DNA of 64,000 nt from Nostoc sp. LEGE 12450 (GTDB taxonomy: Bacteria > Cyanobacteriota > Cyanobacteriia > Cyanobacteriales > Nostocaceae). The notes below the pieces were generated by a model. That model had not been told where the DNA came from. It did no database searches and worked only from the letters and a program-made list of their open reading frames with translations. The DNA lies in contig NZ_JADEXU010000013.1 of assembly GCF_015206895.1 (NCBI RefSeq), positions 21,319 to 85,318 on the forward strand, read 5' to 3'. Positions within the stretch are counted from its first letter, which is position 1. The number at the start of each line of letters is the position of its first letter. Both the position numbers and the translations under genes were made by a program. Positions 1 to 8,049 of the stretch are shown here, piece after piece.

Positions 1-75
1 TTCAGCATGGCTTTCCACCTCAAAGCCAAGTGCAGACATGAGGACTGCTCCCTTGCCCCTTTTTCAACAAGCACC

Positions 76-356
76 ATATAGCGTTTATTGGCCACATAAG
101 GTACATCTAGCCCCCTCCTAGCTTGCTCTTAGCAGAGTGGTTTCATACAACCAGAGAAAAACTAAAACCGGGTTTCAAAGCCTCTCCCCGAAACGGAGAG
201 AGGTTTGGAGAGGGGTAAAAAGCCATGCCACAAAACAAGAAATCAAAACTTATGTATTTTTCTTTTTTCGTATGAAACCACCCTAGCCTCCTAGCTTGCT
301 CTTAGGGGTTTGGAGGTAGAGTTTTTGTACCTTACAAAGGACGAGAACCGCTATAT
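76..356. repeat. MITE-like nested repeat element
   Basis: The first 391 bases hold no convincing gene. Within them lies a nested repeat. The outer arms at 76-104 and 327-356 are imperfect inverted copies (atatagcg...taaggtac against gtacctta...cgctatat). Inside are a perfect 12-bp inverted repeat (137-148 and 270-281, gtggtttcatac) and a 19-bp direct repeat (114-132 and 287-305). This looks like a decayed miniature element, possibly one inserted into another. No transposase is encoded. The mobile origin is inferred from the arrangement. Confidence 0.5.
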
Positions 357-391
357 TTAACATTACTCCATCAAGTAAGGAAAAGAAATTT

Positions 392-595
392 ATGCCTTAC
401 CAAGAGATTGCAGACTTACCTGATTCAGTCAAAGATCACTTACCCAAGCACGCCCAAGAAATTTTTCGAGCTGCATTTAACAATGCTCAAGAAGAGTATG
501 GTGAAGAGGAGCGTGCTTTTCGTGTTGCTTGGAGCGCTGTGAAACGCGATTATGAAAAAGGCAACGATGGGCAATGGCACAAAAAGCCAGAATAG
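392..595 (+). CDS. ChaB family protein
   Basis: A 67-residue acidic protein matching the ChaB family in size and pattern: an N-terminal LPDSVKDHLPKHAQEIF helix, then the NAQEEYG segment and a C-terminal AFRVAWSAVKRDYEKG block. ChaB was named from E. coli as a supposed regulator of the ChaA cation antiporter, but its biochemical role is not settled. In cyanobacteria such genes often sit beside small stress-type genes. The gene directly upstream of the membrane protein at 661, on the same strand and 65 bp away, may be co-transcribed with it. The ATG follows a purine-rich aaggaaaag. Confidence 0.85.
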   Translation: MPYQEIADLPDSVKDHLPKHAQEIFRAAFNNAQEEYGEEERAFRVAWSAVKRDYEKGNDGQWHKKPE

Positions 596-660
596 CTCGG
601 ATCGTATTCAGCAGTTTTATTAATTTCGCACAAAAAATCTTTCTTAAAAAGGAAATCCTT

Positions 661-1194
661 ATGAATTACCTTGTTGCAGTTTTACCAGATCGAATACAAG
701 TAGAAGCCGCTTACTCTGCTCTGGAAAAAGCAGGCTTGCCAACTTCACAAGTGAATATTTTGGGAGATGGTTATCTAAGTGCTGATGAATTTGGAATGAT
801 TGATCCCGACAAGCAAGCCCGTAAACAATCAACTCGGCTCTTTTGGTGGCTTGTACCCTTTGGATTTGTTGCAGGTTATGCCTTTAACTATCTCACACAA
901 ATTGAAATATTTCCCCAGTTTGCTCGATTTGGCAATGAATTTCTTGCTGGTATATTAGGAGCGATAGCCGGTGCTTTGGGGGCTGGTTTAGTCGGTCGAG
1001 GAACTGGCATAACAGTTGGCAGTGGCGATGCTTTACCCTATCGTAACCGTCTGAATGCTGGTAAATACCTAATTGTAGTTACTGGAAATGAGGATTTAAC
1101 ACGTGAAGCTACGCGTGTACTGCGTCAATTTGAACCAGAGAATATTCAAGGCTATACAGACTATTCACAAAACAGGAAACTTGTAAAAAATTAA
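661..1194 (+). CDS. Conserved membrane protein, stress-protein-like
   Basis: A 177-residue protein if read from the ATG at 661, which follows aaaaaggaaat. An upstream in-frame ATG at 574 overlaps chaB and adds an unlikely leader. The first ~45 residues (VAVLPDRIQVEAAYSALEKAG) resemble the soluble N-terminal domain of general-stress or DUF1269-type proteins, in which a beta-alpha fold precedes a hydrophobic segment. Two hydrophobic stretches follow, LFWWLVPFGFVAGYAF and the glycine-rich FLAGILGAIAGALGAGLVG, then a second short alpha/beta part. It is probably an inner-membrane protein of unknown function. Its 3' end overlaps the convergent Uma2 gene by 4 bp. Confidence 0.75.
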   Translation: MNYLVAVLPDRIQVEAAYSALEKAGLPTSQVNILGDGYLSADEFGMIDPDKQARKQSTRLFWWLVPFGFVAGYAFNYLTQIEIFPQFARFGNEFLAGILGAIAGALGAGLVGRGTGITVGSGDALPYRNRLNAGKYLIVVTGNEDLTREATRVLRQFEPENIQGYTDYSQNRKLVKN

Positions 1195-1943
1195 GTATCT
1201 ACATCGGGTTCAACGCCGAGCGCTCGTAGTTGTGCAATCAACCGTTCAGCCCGTTGTCTTTCTTGTTCAGCCCGTTGGCTTTCTTGTTCTGTAGAAGTCA
1301 ATACCCAGTTGAGAGTTCGATCATACCAGCGTAACCAGGGCTGTTCTACATTTTGATAGTGTCCCCGCCACACACCCAAGCCTAATTCTAATTCCGGTAT
1401 CCAAAAACGTGAATCCGACAATGCTATCTCAGCATAACGACCTCCATCTAATTTAAATACCCTAAACTCATATTTGTACCGATCAAATACTACGTAATAA
1501 GGAACACGCAGAATCTGTTCATACACTTCCCATTTTTCTGGTGGTTGCTTAATATCCCGCAACGTCTGTCCTAAGTCTTCCTTTTCAGTACCTGGAGACA
1601 GCAATTCGACCACAATAAAAGGATGAACTCCCTCTTGCCAAACAACATAACTTAAGCGTAAATCTTGTTGTTCGTAGAGCCGGGAAACACCTAAAACAGC
1701 AAACCAATCTGGTCGCTTATGCCACAGTGGATGGCGCGGATCGTAATAAAGATTAAGATCGCTAGCAACAAATATCTCATCACTAGGATAATTCTTTGGA
1801 CGAAAGGTTTCGTCTAACAGACGAGGTTGCAATAAATGAAACTGATCGGGCAAACCAGGCTCCTCAGGATCTTCACTGGGAAGATCATACATGGTCGGCA
1901 ATACATCCTTTGGCGATCGCGGCGGGTCAGTTTGATACATCAT
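1191..1943 (-). CDS. Uma2 family protein (PD-(D/E)XK-like)
   Basis: A 250-residue protein of the Uma2/DUF820 family, greatly expanded in cyanobacteria and predicted to have a restriction-endonuclease-like fold. The visible family core is PFIVVELLSPGTEKEDLG followed by KWEVYEQILRVPYYVVFDRY. The Glu of VELLSP and the downstream acidic residues would form the predicted PD-(D/E)XK site. The C-terminus is a charged helix (QESQRAEQERQRAERLIAQL) typical of the family. The biological function is unknown, and links to mobile DNA are only suggested for the family. A second member lies at 52568-53299. Confidence 0.88.
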   Translation of the reverse strand: MMYQTDPPRSPKDVLPTMYDLPSEDPEEPGLPDQFHLLQPRLLDETFRPKNYPSDEIFVASDLNLYYDPRHPLWHKRPDWFAVLGVSRLYEQQDLRLSYVVWQEGVHPFIVVELLSPGTEKEDLGQTLRDIKQPPEKWEVYEQILRVPYYVVFDRYKYEFRVFKLDGGRYAEIALSDSRFWIPELELGLGVWRGHYQNVEQPWLRWYDRTLNWVLTSTEQESQRAEQERQRAERLIAQLRALGVEPDVDT

Positions 1944-2002
1944 AAAGCAGTGGTAATGATGAAACTCTCAGTTCTATTATGATTCAATTGTTTTTGAGTA
2001 AC

Positions 2003-2878
2003 TCAACACCTTGCAGAACGAGACAGCATAAATTTCTCACCTTCTGCTGCAAATTTACCACGAACCATCAGCATAGTTTCGTCAAACGCATGGGGGAATG
2101 ATTCCACATCTTTAACATCCAAAAGTTCTGGACTAAAGTAAATCACTACTTCTTCAATGGGTTGAGATATCTTAGCAAGAATATTCTTCAAAGAGCATAT
2201 CTGCGGTGTTACAAGATCAAAAAGATGAAGTCGGGTATCTTCTATCTCTATGCAAGCGATTAAATCTAAATCTTCTGCATAGTATAAAGTACGACTTCCT
2301 TCATTGACGCAGAACACAGATTTTTCCTTGACTACGCCAACTATATTAGAGACAGGGGCGCGTGTTTCTAAAAGTCTGTGCAGCAATGTGTAATCTTTGG
2401 TATCTGTAAAATCGAGTGTTCTGAATCTATCAGTGCTACCTGTAGAGTCACATTTAACTTTGAAGATATGTTCTTCGACTACACGAAAGCCAAAAGGTAA
2501 GTAAAATTCTGGCTGTGGTGTTGTTAGTACCAAAGTTTCGTAAATGCTATCGCAATATTCCAGCACTTCCTCCATTACTTCGCGGTAATAACCTCTCCGG
2601 CGAAATTCTGCACGGGTAGCTACTCCATGAATTCCTCCGACAATCCGCCTTTGTCCCATAATTTGCATAGGAATTTCCAACACTCCCACATGGGTAATAG
2701 CTATATCATCATGAAAGCGAATAAACGGAGTTGAAGCTGTTTCCCAAGATGCACCTAGTTTTCTTGCACATTCTGCTAAACTCGTGAGTCCGGGAAATGT
2801 CACTTCCATTAAGTCAAAAAGTTTATCGCTGATGCTGGGTTCAGCAGGGAATGACTGTTTAAAACTATACTGGTTCAT
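2003..2878 (-). CDS. GNAT family N-acetyltransferase
   Basis: A 291-residue protein whose first half carries a GNAT fold. The strand GGIHGVATRAEFRRRGYYREVMEEVL contains the acetyl-CoA pyrophosphate-binding motif (RRRGYY, the R/QxxGxG/A region). It is followed by LVLTTPQPEFYLPFGFRVV, the usual 'FY..FGF' end of the domain. The extra C-terminal ~130 residues are reminiscent of two-domain acetyltransferases of the Eis type, though the match is by eye only. The substrate cannot be read from the sequence. It is a monocistronic minus-strand gene; downstream (toward lower coordinates) the Uma2 gene starts 60 bp away. Confidence 0.8.
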   Translation of the reverse strand: MNQYSFKQSFPAEPSISDKLFDLMEVTFPGLTSLAECARKLGASWETASTPFIRFHDDIAITHVGVLEIPMQIMGQRRIVGGIHGVATRAEFRRRGYYREVMEEVLEYCDSIYETLVLTTPQPEFYLPFGFRVVEEHIFKVKCDSTGSTDRFRTLDFTDTKDYTLLHRLLETRAPVSNIVGVVKEKSVFCVNEGSRTLYYAEDLDLIACIEIEDTRLHLFDLVTPQICSLKNILAKISQPIEEVVIYFSPELLDVKDVESFPHAFDETMLMVRGKFAAEGEKFMLSRSARC

Positions 2879-3015
2879 GTTTTAACTATTACTATAAATT
2901 ACATTTTTTACTACAAAATCAATTCCAGCAAATCCAGAAAAAGGAAAAGATAAATGGATAGCAGCGCGTAAGTGTTGCGCCTCCAAAGTTCACCCCAACA
3001 TTTCTTAGTTTAATT

Positions 3016-3390
3016 TTGATGGTTGTCGTAGATACAGCTTCAATTCAAGACTGTGACGGCGCAAAGCTTGTATTCGACAAAATTGACCATTTATTTCCTA
3101 AACTACATTTGATTTGGGCGGATGCCGGATATGCTGGCTCGTTAGTCGACTGGGTTAGATATTTCATTGGTTGTAGACTCGAAATCATCAAATATTGCGA
3201 TCTCACACAGGCGGGTTTAAAGTATTACCAAGGGCGGTGGGTAGTAGAGCGTACACTTGCGTGGCTGGGTCGCTATCGTCGTCTCAGTGAAGAATCTAAT
3301 AGTCGTCTTCCTGATGTTGTTTCAGTAGTTAAAATGTCAACTCCAACACAGTGCCTTAGTCCGAAAGTGTTATTGGGGAATTGTTTCTAA
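3016..3390 (+). pseudogene. IS5-type transposase C-terminal relic
   Basis: The translation carries the C-terminal half of an IS5-family DDE transposase: VVVDTASIQDCDGAKLVF, the second catalytic region WADAGYAG, and the signature VVERTLAWLGRYRRLSEE containing the terminal catalytic Glu. The N-terminal half with the first Asp is absent, and after SEES the family pattern is lost (SRLPDVVSVVKMSTPTQ), so both ends are truncated. It cannot be an active transposase. The flank just upstream (2957-2980, gcgcgtaagtgttg) also occurs at 57946, beside another repeat relic. Confidence 0.85.
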
Positions 3391-3537
3391 ATCTTGGCAA
3401 GTATCATTTGTAGTGCTAAATATTCCTTGCAAAATTTCGAAACATTTAGCGTATGGCTCAAAAATTGAGAAATTCCAGAAAATTTCTTTAGAAAAATCAA
3501 AATTTCAAACTTGATTGCGATAATAAGTTTAGATAAA

Positions 3538-3703
3538 GGCAATAGGCAACAGGCAACAGGACAGGAGTTGGAAGGGGACTGTTACCCGTCCAACACAATC
3601 GTCCCATTGGGACAGGGCTTCTGACCCGATGAAAGGTTGAGGGAACAAGATCCGCATCTAACCAAAAATCTTCATTGTTGCCCATTGCCTGTTCCCTGTT
3701 CCT
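3538..3703. repeat. Heptamer STRR repeats in inverted pair
   Basis: The gap between the IS5 relic and the lipoxygenase gene (3391-3779) has no gene. It contains cyanobacterial short tandemly repeated sequences: ggcaataggcaacaggcaacagg at 3539-3560, and the reverse-oriented block attgcctgttccctgttcc at 3684-3702. The two blocks could pair into a long hairpin. Confidence 0.6.
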
Positions 3704-3779
3704 TTGGCCGAAAGTTAGTAACTCAAACCTGTTTATCCTCAAGTGTTAAATTTCCCAGTACTACACATGAGTAGAGCCA

Positions 3780-5693
3780 ATGACTGCTTTATCACCAGAT
3801 CATTCAATCAGTTCATCAAGTACTCATACTTTAGATATAGCTAGGCAAGAGTATCAATATAACTACAACCATATTCCATCTATTGCGATGGTGGATCGGC
3901 TTTCTATTACGGAAGAGTTCACCACTAATTGGTATTTTTTATTAGCCCAGCAGTTACGAGTTCTTTTTATCAATACCTTGATTGTCAACAGAGGCAATCA
4001 AGATTCTAAATCGATTTGTGATGATGTCGAAAGATTTATTTTAGAAGCCTTGCTCAAGGGAGCAGTACCAGCCCGAATCAGCATTCTGGCAAGAATCCTG
4101 CAAATTATCCCTCAGCTTTTGCTCAAAGGGATATCTAAGGATTTTAGAGAACTCGACGAGCTTTTTCATTCTATTCTGAAAGAAAACGGACTTGCGATCC
4201 TCAGAGATGCTCTAAATAGGATAATTACCCTTCTATATGAAGGACAGCCTACAGGACATGCAACCAGTCTCAAGGACTACGAAAATTTGTTTCCGGTGAT
4301 TAGTCTACCAGCGATGCCTACGGCGGGCTACGCCTACGCTAAAACTTACCAGGAAGATGAAGTATTTGCGTACATGAGAGTAGCTGGCTACAATCCCGTA
4401 ATGATTGAGCGAGTAACTACTCCAAGCGATCGCTTCCCAGTCACAGACGAACATTACCAAGCAGTGATGGGAACTGACGATTCATTAGCAGCAGCAGGAC
4501 TTGAAGGCAGGCTCTACTTAGCTGACTATAAAATTTTAGATGGTGCGATCAACGGTACATTCCCACACGAGCAAAAATATCTCTATGCTCCCCTAGCACT
4601 ATTTGCCTTACCCAAAGGCTCAGATCCCACCCGTCTATTGCGTCCGGTAGCCATTCAATGCGGTCAAACCCCAGACCCAGATTATCCGATCATTACCCCT
4701 AACTCCGGTAAATACGCTTGGCTTTTTGCCAAAACGATTGTCCAAATAGCAGATGCTAACATCCACGAAGCTGTTACTCACCTAGCAAGAACTCATCTTT
4801 TAGTTGGTGTTTTTGCGATCGCAACTGCTCGACAATTGCCACTCACCCATCCCCTCAGAATCCTGCTGCGCCCGCATTTTGATAGCACCTTAGCAATTAA
4901 CGATGCCGCCCAACGGATTCTCATAGCTCCAGGGGGTGGTGTCGATAGATTACTCTCATCATCAATCGATAACTCTCGCGTTTTAGCAGTGCTAGGGTTG
5001 CAAAGCTATAGTTTTAACAGCGCCATCTTACCTAAGCAATTCCAACAGCGCGGTGTAGACGATCCCAACCTCTTGCCTATTTATCCTTACCGGGATGATG
5101 CCCTACTAGTCTGGAATGCTATTCATCAATGGGTTTCAGACTACCTGAACCTTTACTACACCACGGATGAAGACATTCAAAAAGACAGAGCATTGCAAGC
5201 GTGGGCAGCCGAAATCCCAGCTTACGATGGTGGTCGCATCCCCGATTTTGGCGAAGATGGGGGCATCAAAACGCGCAATTATCTAATTGATGCCACTACG
5301 CTGATTATTTTCACTGCCAGCGCCCAACACGCTGCGGTTAACTTTCCGCAAAAAGATTTTATGGGCTACGCCGCAGCCATACCATTGGCAGGTTATTTAC
5401 CAGCCTCAACTCTCAAAAGAGAAGTTACTGAGCAAGACTACCTTAATTTGCTCCCTCCGTTAGATCAGGCGCAACGGCAATACAACCTACTCAGCTTATT
5501 GGGATCTGTGTATTACAACAAGCTGGGTGATTATCAGCAAGGATACTTTACAGACCAAAAAGTAAAACCATTGTTACAAGCATTCCAAAGTAATCTTCAG
5601 CAGGTAGAAGATACCATCAAGCAACGTAATTTGCACCGTCCACCCTATGAGTATCTACTTCCTTCTAAAATTCCTCAGAGCATCAATATCTGA
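3780..5693 (+). CDS. Lipoxygenase
   Basis: A 637-residue lipoxygenase consisting of the catalytic domain only, without an N-terminal PLAT domain, as is common in bacteria. It adds O2 to a polyunsaturated fatty acid to give a hydroperoxide. Iron ligands are readable: His334 and His339 in VTHLARTH, His517 and Asn521 in QHAAVN, and the C-terminal Ile637. The hallmark HPLRILLRPHF is also present. By eye alignment the Coffa stereocontrol site (second Ala of NDAAQR) is Ala, usually linked to S products, though cyanobacterial enzymes deviate. Codons at about 4318-4343 (TAGYAYA) coincide with a dispersed repeat (see findings). The P450 follows after 39 bp, suggesting the hydroperoxide is passed to it. 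Regiospecificity cannot be told. Confidence 0.93.
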   Translation: MTALSPDHSISSSSTHTLDIARQEYQYNYNHIPSIAMVDRLSITEEFTTNWYFLLAQQLRVLFINTLIVNRGNQDSKSICDDVERFILEALLKGAVPARISILARILQIIPQLLLKGISKDFRELDELFHSILKENGLAILRDALNRIITLLYEGQPTGHATSLKDYENLFPVISLPAMPTAGYAYAKTYQEDEVFAYMRVAGYNPVMIERVTTPSDRFPVTDEHYQAVMGTDDSLAAAGLEGRLYLADYKILDGAINGTFPHEQKYLYAPLALFALPKGSDPTRLLRPVAIQCGQTPDPDYPIITPNSGKYAWLFAKTIVQIADANIHEAVTHLARTHLLVGVFAIATARQLPLTHPLRILLRPHFDSTLAINDAAQRILIAPGGGVDRLLSSSIDNSRVLAVLGLQSYSFNSAILPKQFQQRGVDDPNLLPIYPYRDDALLVWNAIHQWVSDYLNLYYTTDEDIQKDRALQAWAAEIPAYDGGRIPDFGEDGGIKTRNYLIDATTLIIFTASAQHAAVNFPQKDFMGYAAAIPLAGYLPASTLKREVTEQDYLNLLPPLDQAQRQYNLLSLLGSVYYNKLGDYQQGYFTDQKVKPLLQAFQSNLQQVEDTIKQRNLHRPPYEYLLPSKIPQSINI

Positions 5694-5704
5694 ATTAGGG
5701 ACAA

Positions 5705-5735
5705 ATAACTAACGACAAATGACCAATGACAAATG
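5705..5735. repeat. Heptamer repeat overlapping P450 start
   Basis: Tandem copies of a (C/A)AATGAC-type heptamer fill the short gap between lipoxygenase and P450. The last copy supplies the ATG at 5733, so the true start of the P450 may be the ATG at 5748. Confidence 0.7.
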
Positions 5736-7097
5736 ACAGTAAATATTATGACACTTAAAGATAAAGTCCTCAAAGGTCACGATCGCCAGCTTTGGCTTGC
5801 ACCTATACTAGCCAAAGTAGGTTACGATACTGCGATCGGCAAGTTTCTGCGTTTGATTTTCTATTATACAGATGCCTCAATCATACTCAAAGCGTGGCGG
5901 GACTTCCTCTACATTCGTAAGGACAATATTGGAGACAAGTATTTTGCAGTAGACCAAGCAATTATGCATTCCTCTCACTCCCAGGTGAGGGAACTAATGC
6001 AAACCCAACCACAACTGCGAGGAAATGATTTAGGCATCATCAGAATATTAGCTCCTAGCTACCTGCTCGATAATCCTCTGAGCTTGGGAACGAACGGTAA
6101 CGAACACACAGGACTACGTACTGTAATCTTACAAGCCTTACCAGAACCGTCTCAAAAGATAGACTTCTTAGGGAATCTAGTTGAGCAAAGCTTGTTAGAA
6201 GCTGCTAAACAAGGCAAATTACACATCGGCAACGATTTGCCAAAGATGATACTGTCGATTTTGCATCAATTGGTTTTTCAGATATCTTTATCTGAGGAAG
6301 AAATTACAGCATCCGATAGTTATATTAAAGGTTTAGCTCTTGCATCCTTGCCTAATTTTATTAACAAGTATCTGCTGGCAATATTAACAGCACCAAAAAT
6401 TCGGCATCGTCAATATTTAACCAAGCGATATAAACAATCAGCTAAATGGGCATCTTACTTTGAAACAGGCGCTCGCTATCAATTGAATGAACACCAAATC
6501 GCTAATACCCTTTTCGATATGATTCATATCGCTGGTACTGCCGGCACGAGTGCGCTTTTAGGATCAGTTATTGGTGTTCTCTGCTTGGATGATGCTCTCA
6601 GAAATGATGTAGTGTCAGAAGTGAATGCAGTCTGGAATGGTAAGGAAACTTTAGACCCAGACGCTCTAGAACAGTTAACACTTCTCAATCAAGTGATTCT
6701 AGAAACGGCTCGTCTCTATCCACCTGTGCGGTTTGTTAGCCAACTCACCACTGAAGGGGGTGAAGTTGAGATTGGAGAACAAAAATGTCCATTCCAAAAA
6801 GGTACTCGTTTGCTTGGCTCTATTCTTACAGCTAATCTGGATGCCAACAGATACCAAAATCCAGATGATTTTGACCTAACACGGAATTTTTCAGATATTT
6901 TATCTTGGAACGGTGAAGGGCATGAGCGAGCCTGTCCTGGTAAATCCTTATCAATTGGCTTTATCAAGATTTTCTGTTTACATCTGTTCCAGAACTATCA
7001 ATGGGACTCAATTACAGAAGTCAAGTGGAATTTCGAAAAAGTGACTGCCGTTACTCCTAATAATTTAGTGCTACAAGGTTTTACTCAACGACTATGA
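5733..7097 (+). CDS. Cytochrome P450, CYP74-like hydroperoxide-processing candidate
   Basis: A 454-residue P450 with ExxR (Glu324/Arg327, LETARLYPPVRF) and a heme-ligand loop WNGEGHERACPG with Cys401. Two features are unusual. The I-helix oxygen-activating motif reads AGTAGTS (267-273), without the acidic residue of the normal (A/G)GxD/ET(T/S). The heme loop starts LSWNG rather than FxxG. CYP74 enzymes (allene oxide synthase, hydroperoxide lyase) also lack the acid-alcohol pair, carry an SNG-type start and use fatty-acid hydroperoxides instead of O2. The CYP74 nine-residue heme-loop insertion is absent here. With a lipoxygenase 39 bp upstream, a hydroperoxide dehydratase, lyase or isomerase is inferred. 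A conventional monooxygenase cannot be excluded. There is no N-terminal membrane anchor. Confidence 0.85.
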   Translation: MTVNIMTLKDKVLKGHDRQLWLAPILAKVGYDTAIGKFLRLIFYYTDASIILKAWRDFLYIRKDNIGDKYFAVDQAIMHSSHSQVRELMQTQPQLRGNDLGIIRILAPSYLLDNPLSLGTNGNEHTGLRTVILQALPEPSQKIDFLGNLVEQSLLEAAKQGKLHIGNDLPKMILSILHQLVFQISLSEEEITASDSYIKGLALASLPNFINKYLLAILTAPKIRHRQYLTKRYKQSAKWASYFETGARYQLNEHQIANTLFDMIHIAGTAGTSALLGSVIGVLCLDDALRNDVVSEVNAVWNGKETLDPDALEQLTLLNQVILETARLYPPVRFVSQLTTEGGEVEIGEQKCPFQKGTRLLGSILTANLDANRYQNPDDFDLTRNFSDILSWNGEGHERACPGKSLSIGFIKIFCLHLFQNYQWDSITEVKWNFEKVTAVTPNNLVLQGFTQRL

Positions 7098-7186
7098 GTA
7101 ATGAAGCTAGGAGTTAGAAGCTTTGAATTAAAGGATGTTTATAAAATGTTTTTGTGGTGTATATTAATTACGAATTAAAAATTAGT

Positions 7187-7747
7187 ATGGCCGAATTAAT
7201 TGAAGAAAAGCAACTTGATAATATTGCAACCTGGATGATTCCAATTAAAGAAACAAACTTACCATCTATCCTTAAGGGTGTATTTTTTATGGATGGTAAT
7301 CCTCTGCCAGATACTTGCATTACTATGTACAATTTGGAATGGAATATGCAGAGTAGAACTTTGTTTTTACCGACCTTTGCCCCATTACAGTGGACTTTTC
7401 ATAACTCGATTGCGGGTTGGATATTACTACGTTTAACTCAATGGTTTAAAGTAACTTACGAAATTCAGTTTGAAGATGAAACGTTGCAACAAGCTCAAAT
7501 CACCCCTATTTTGCTGGGAATACCAATTTCAAAATTGATTGTAAGTTCTACAATGTCCCAAGACAAAAATTCTCTTAATGGAGATATTTGGCACAGAAAT
7601 AACGTTTGGTTCGGCGGACTTTCTAGGGCTGGTGAGTATACTCTCCGTAAGGTTGTTGATAAAGATGGTCGTTATACCCCTGCTTTTAACGATATGCTTA
7701 CCAGGGTGAAAAATGAGTGTTTAGTGATTGCACCCTACTCAAATTGA
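7187..7747 (+). CDS. Unrecognised 186-aa protein of the oxylipin cassette
   Basis: No family recognised. The reading frame is open from a GTG at 7154, but the first ATG is at 7187 (MAELIEEKQ), which is preferred. The protein is rich in aromatic residues and beta-type segments (TLFLPTFAPLQWTFHN, WILLRLTQWFKVTYEIQFED) and lacks a signal peptide. A C-terminal basic stretch precedes GRYTPAFNDML. It follows the P450 by 89 bp on the same strand, so a role in the lipoxygenase/P450 pathway, for instance on the unstable P450 product, is an inference from position only. It is about the size of plant allene oxide cyclase, but I see no motif supporting that. Confidence 0.65.
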   Translation: MAELIEEKQLDNIATWMIPIKETNLPSILKGVFFMDGNPLPDTCITMYNLEWNMQSRTLFLPTFAPLQWTFHNSIAGWILLRLTQWFKVTYEIQFEDETLQQAQITPILLGIPISKLIVSSTMSQDKNSLNGDIWHRNNVWFGGLSRAGEYTLRKVVDKDGRYTPAFNDMLTRVKNECLVIAPYSN

Positions 7748-8049
7748 TATGGCTTGTCCTTTTGAGTAGGACGTTTACCCGTTTCCCGTCAATGCTCTCT
7801 TAGAAAAGCAGTCAACACAAAAAATGACTACTCATATAATAAAAAGTATAAGCTTCTAATTCGTTATTTTGATTCAGCAATCCCAAATTAGTTAAAGGCT
7901 TACTCCAAGAGATTAAACAAGAAGACAGGATTTGCTTATAGATAATCATATAAATATTTCGTGAATTCATTATCTAAACAGGCCGATCCAACACCAACAA
8001 AAAGCGATTACGATATACTGAGCCTAAATTGTAAAAGGAAATATAACTG
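7748..8049. other. Intergenic, weak hairpin only
   Basis: No gene seen. A short hairpin just after the stop codon (gtcct...aggac, 7756-7771) could end the oxylipin transcript but has no clear T-run. The rest is AT-rich and probably holds the promoter of the next gene. Confidence 0.3.
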
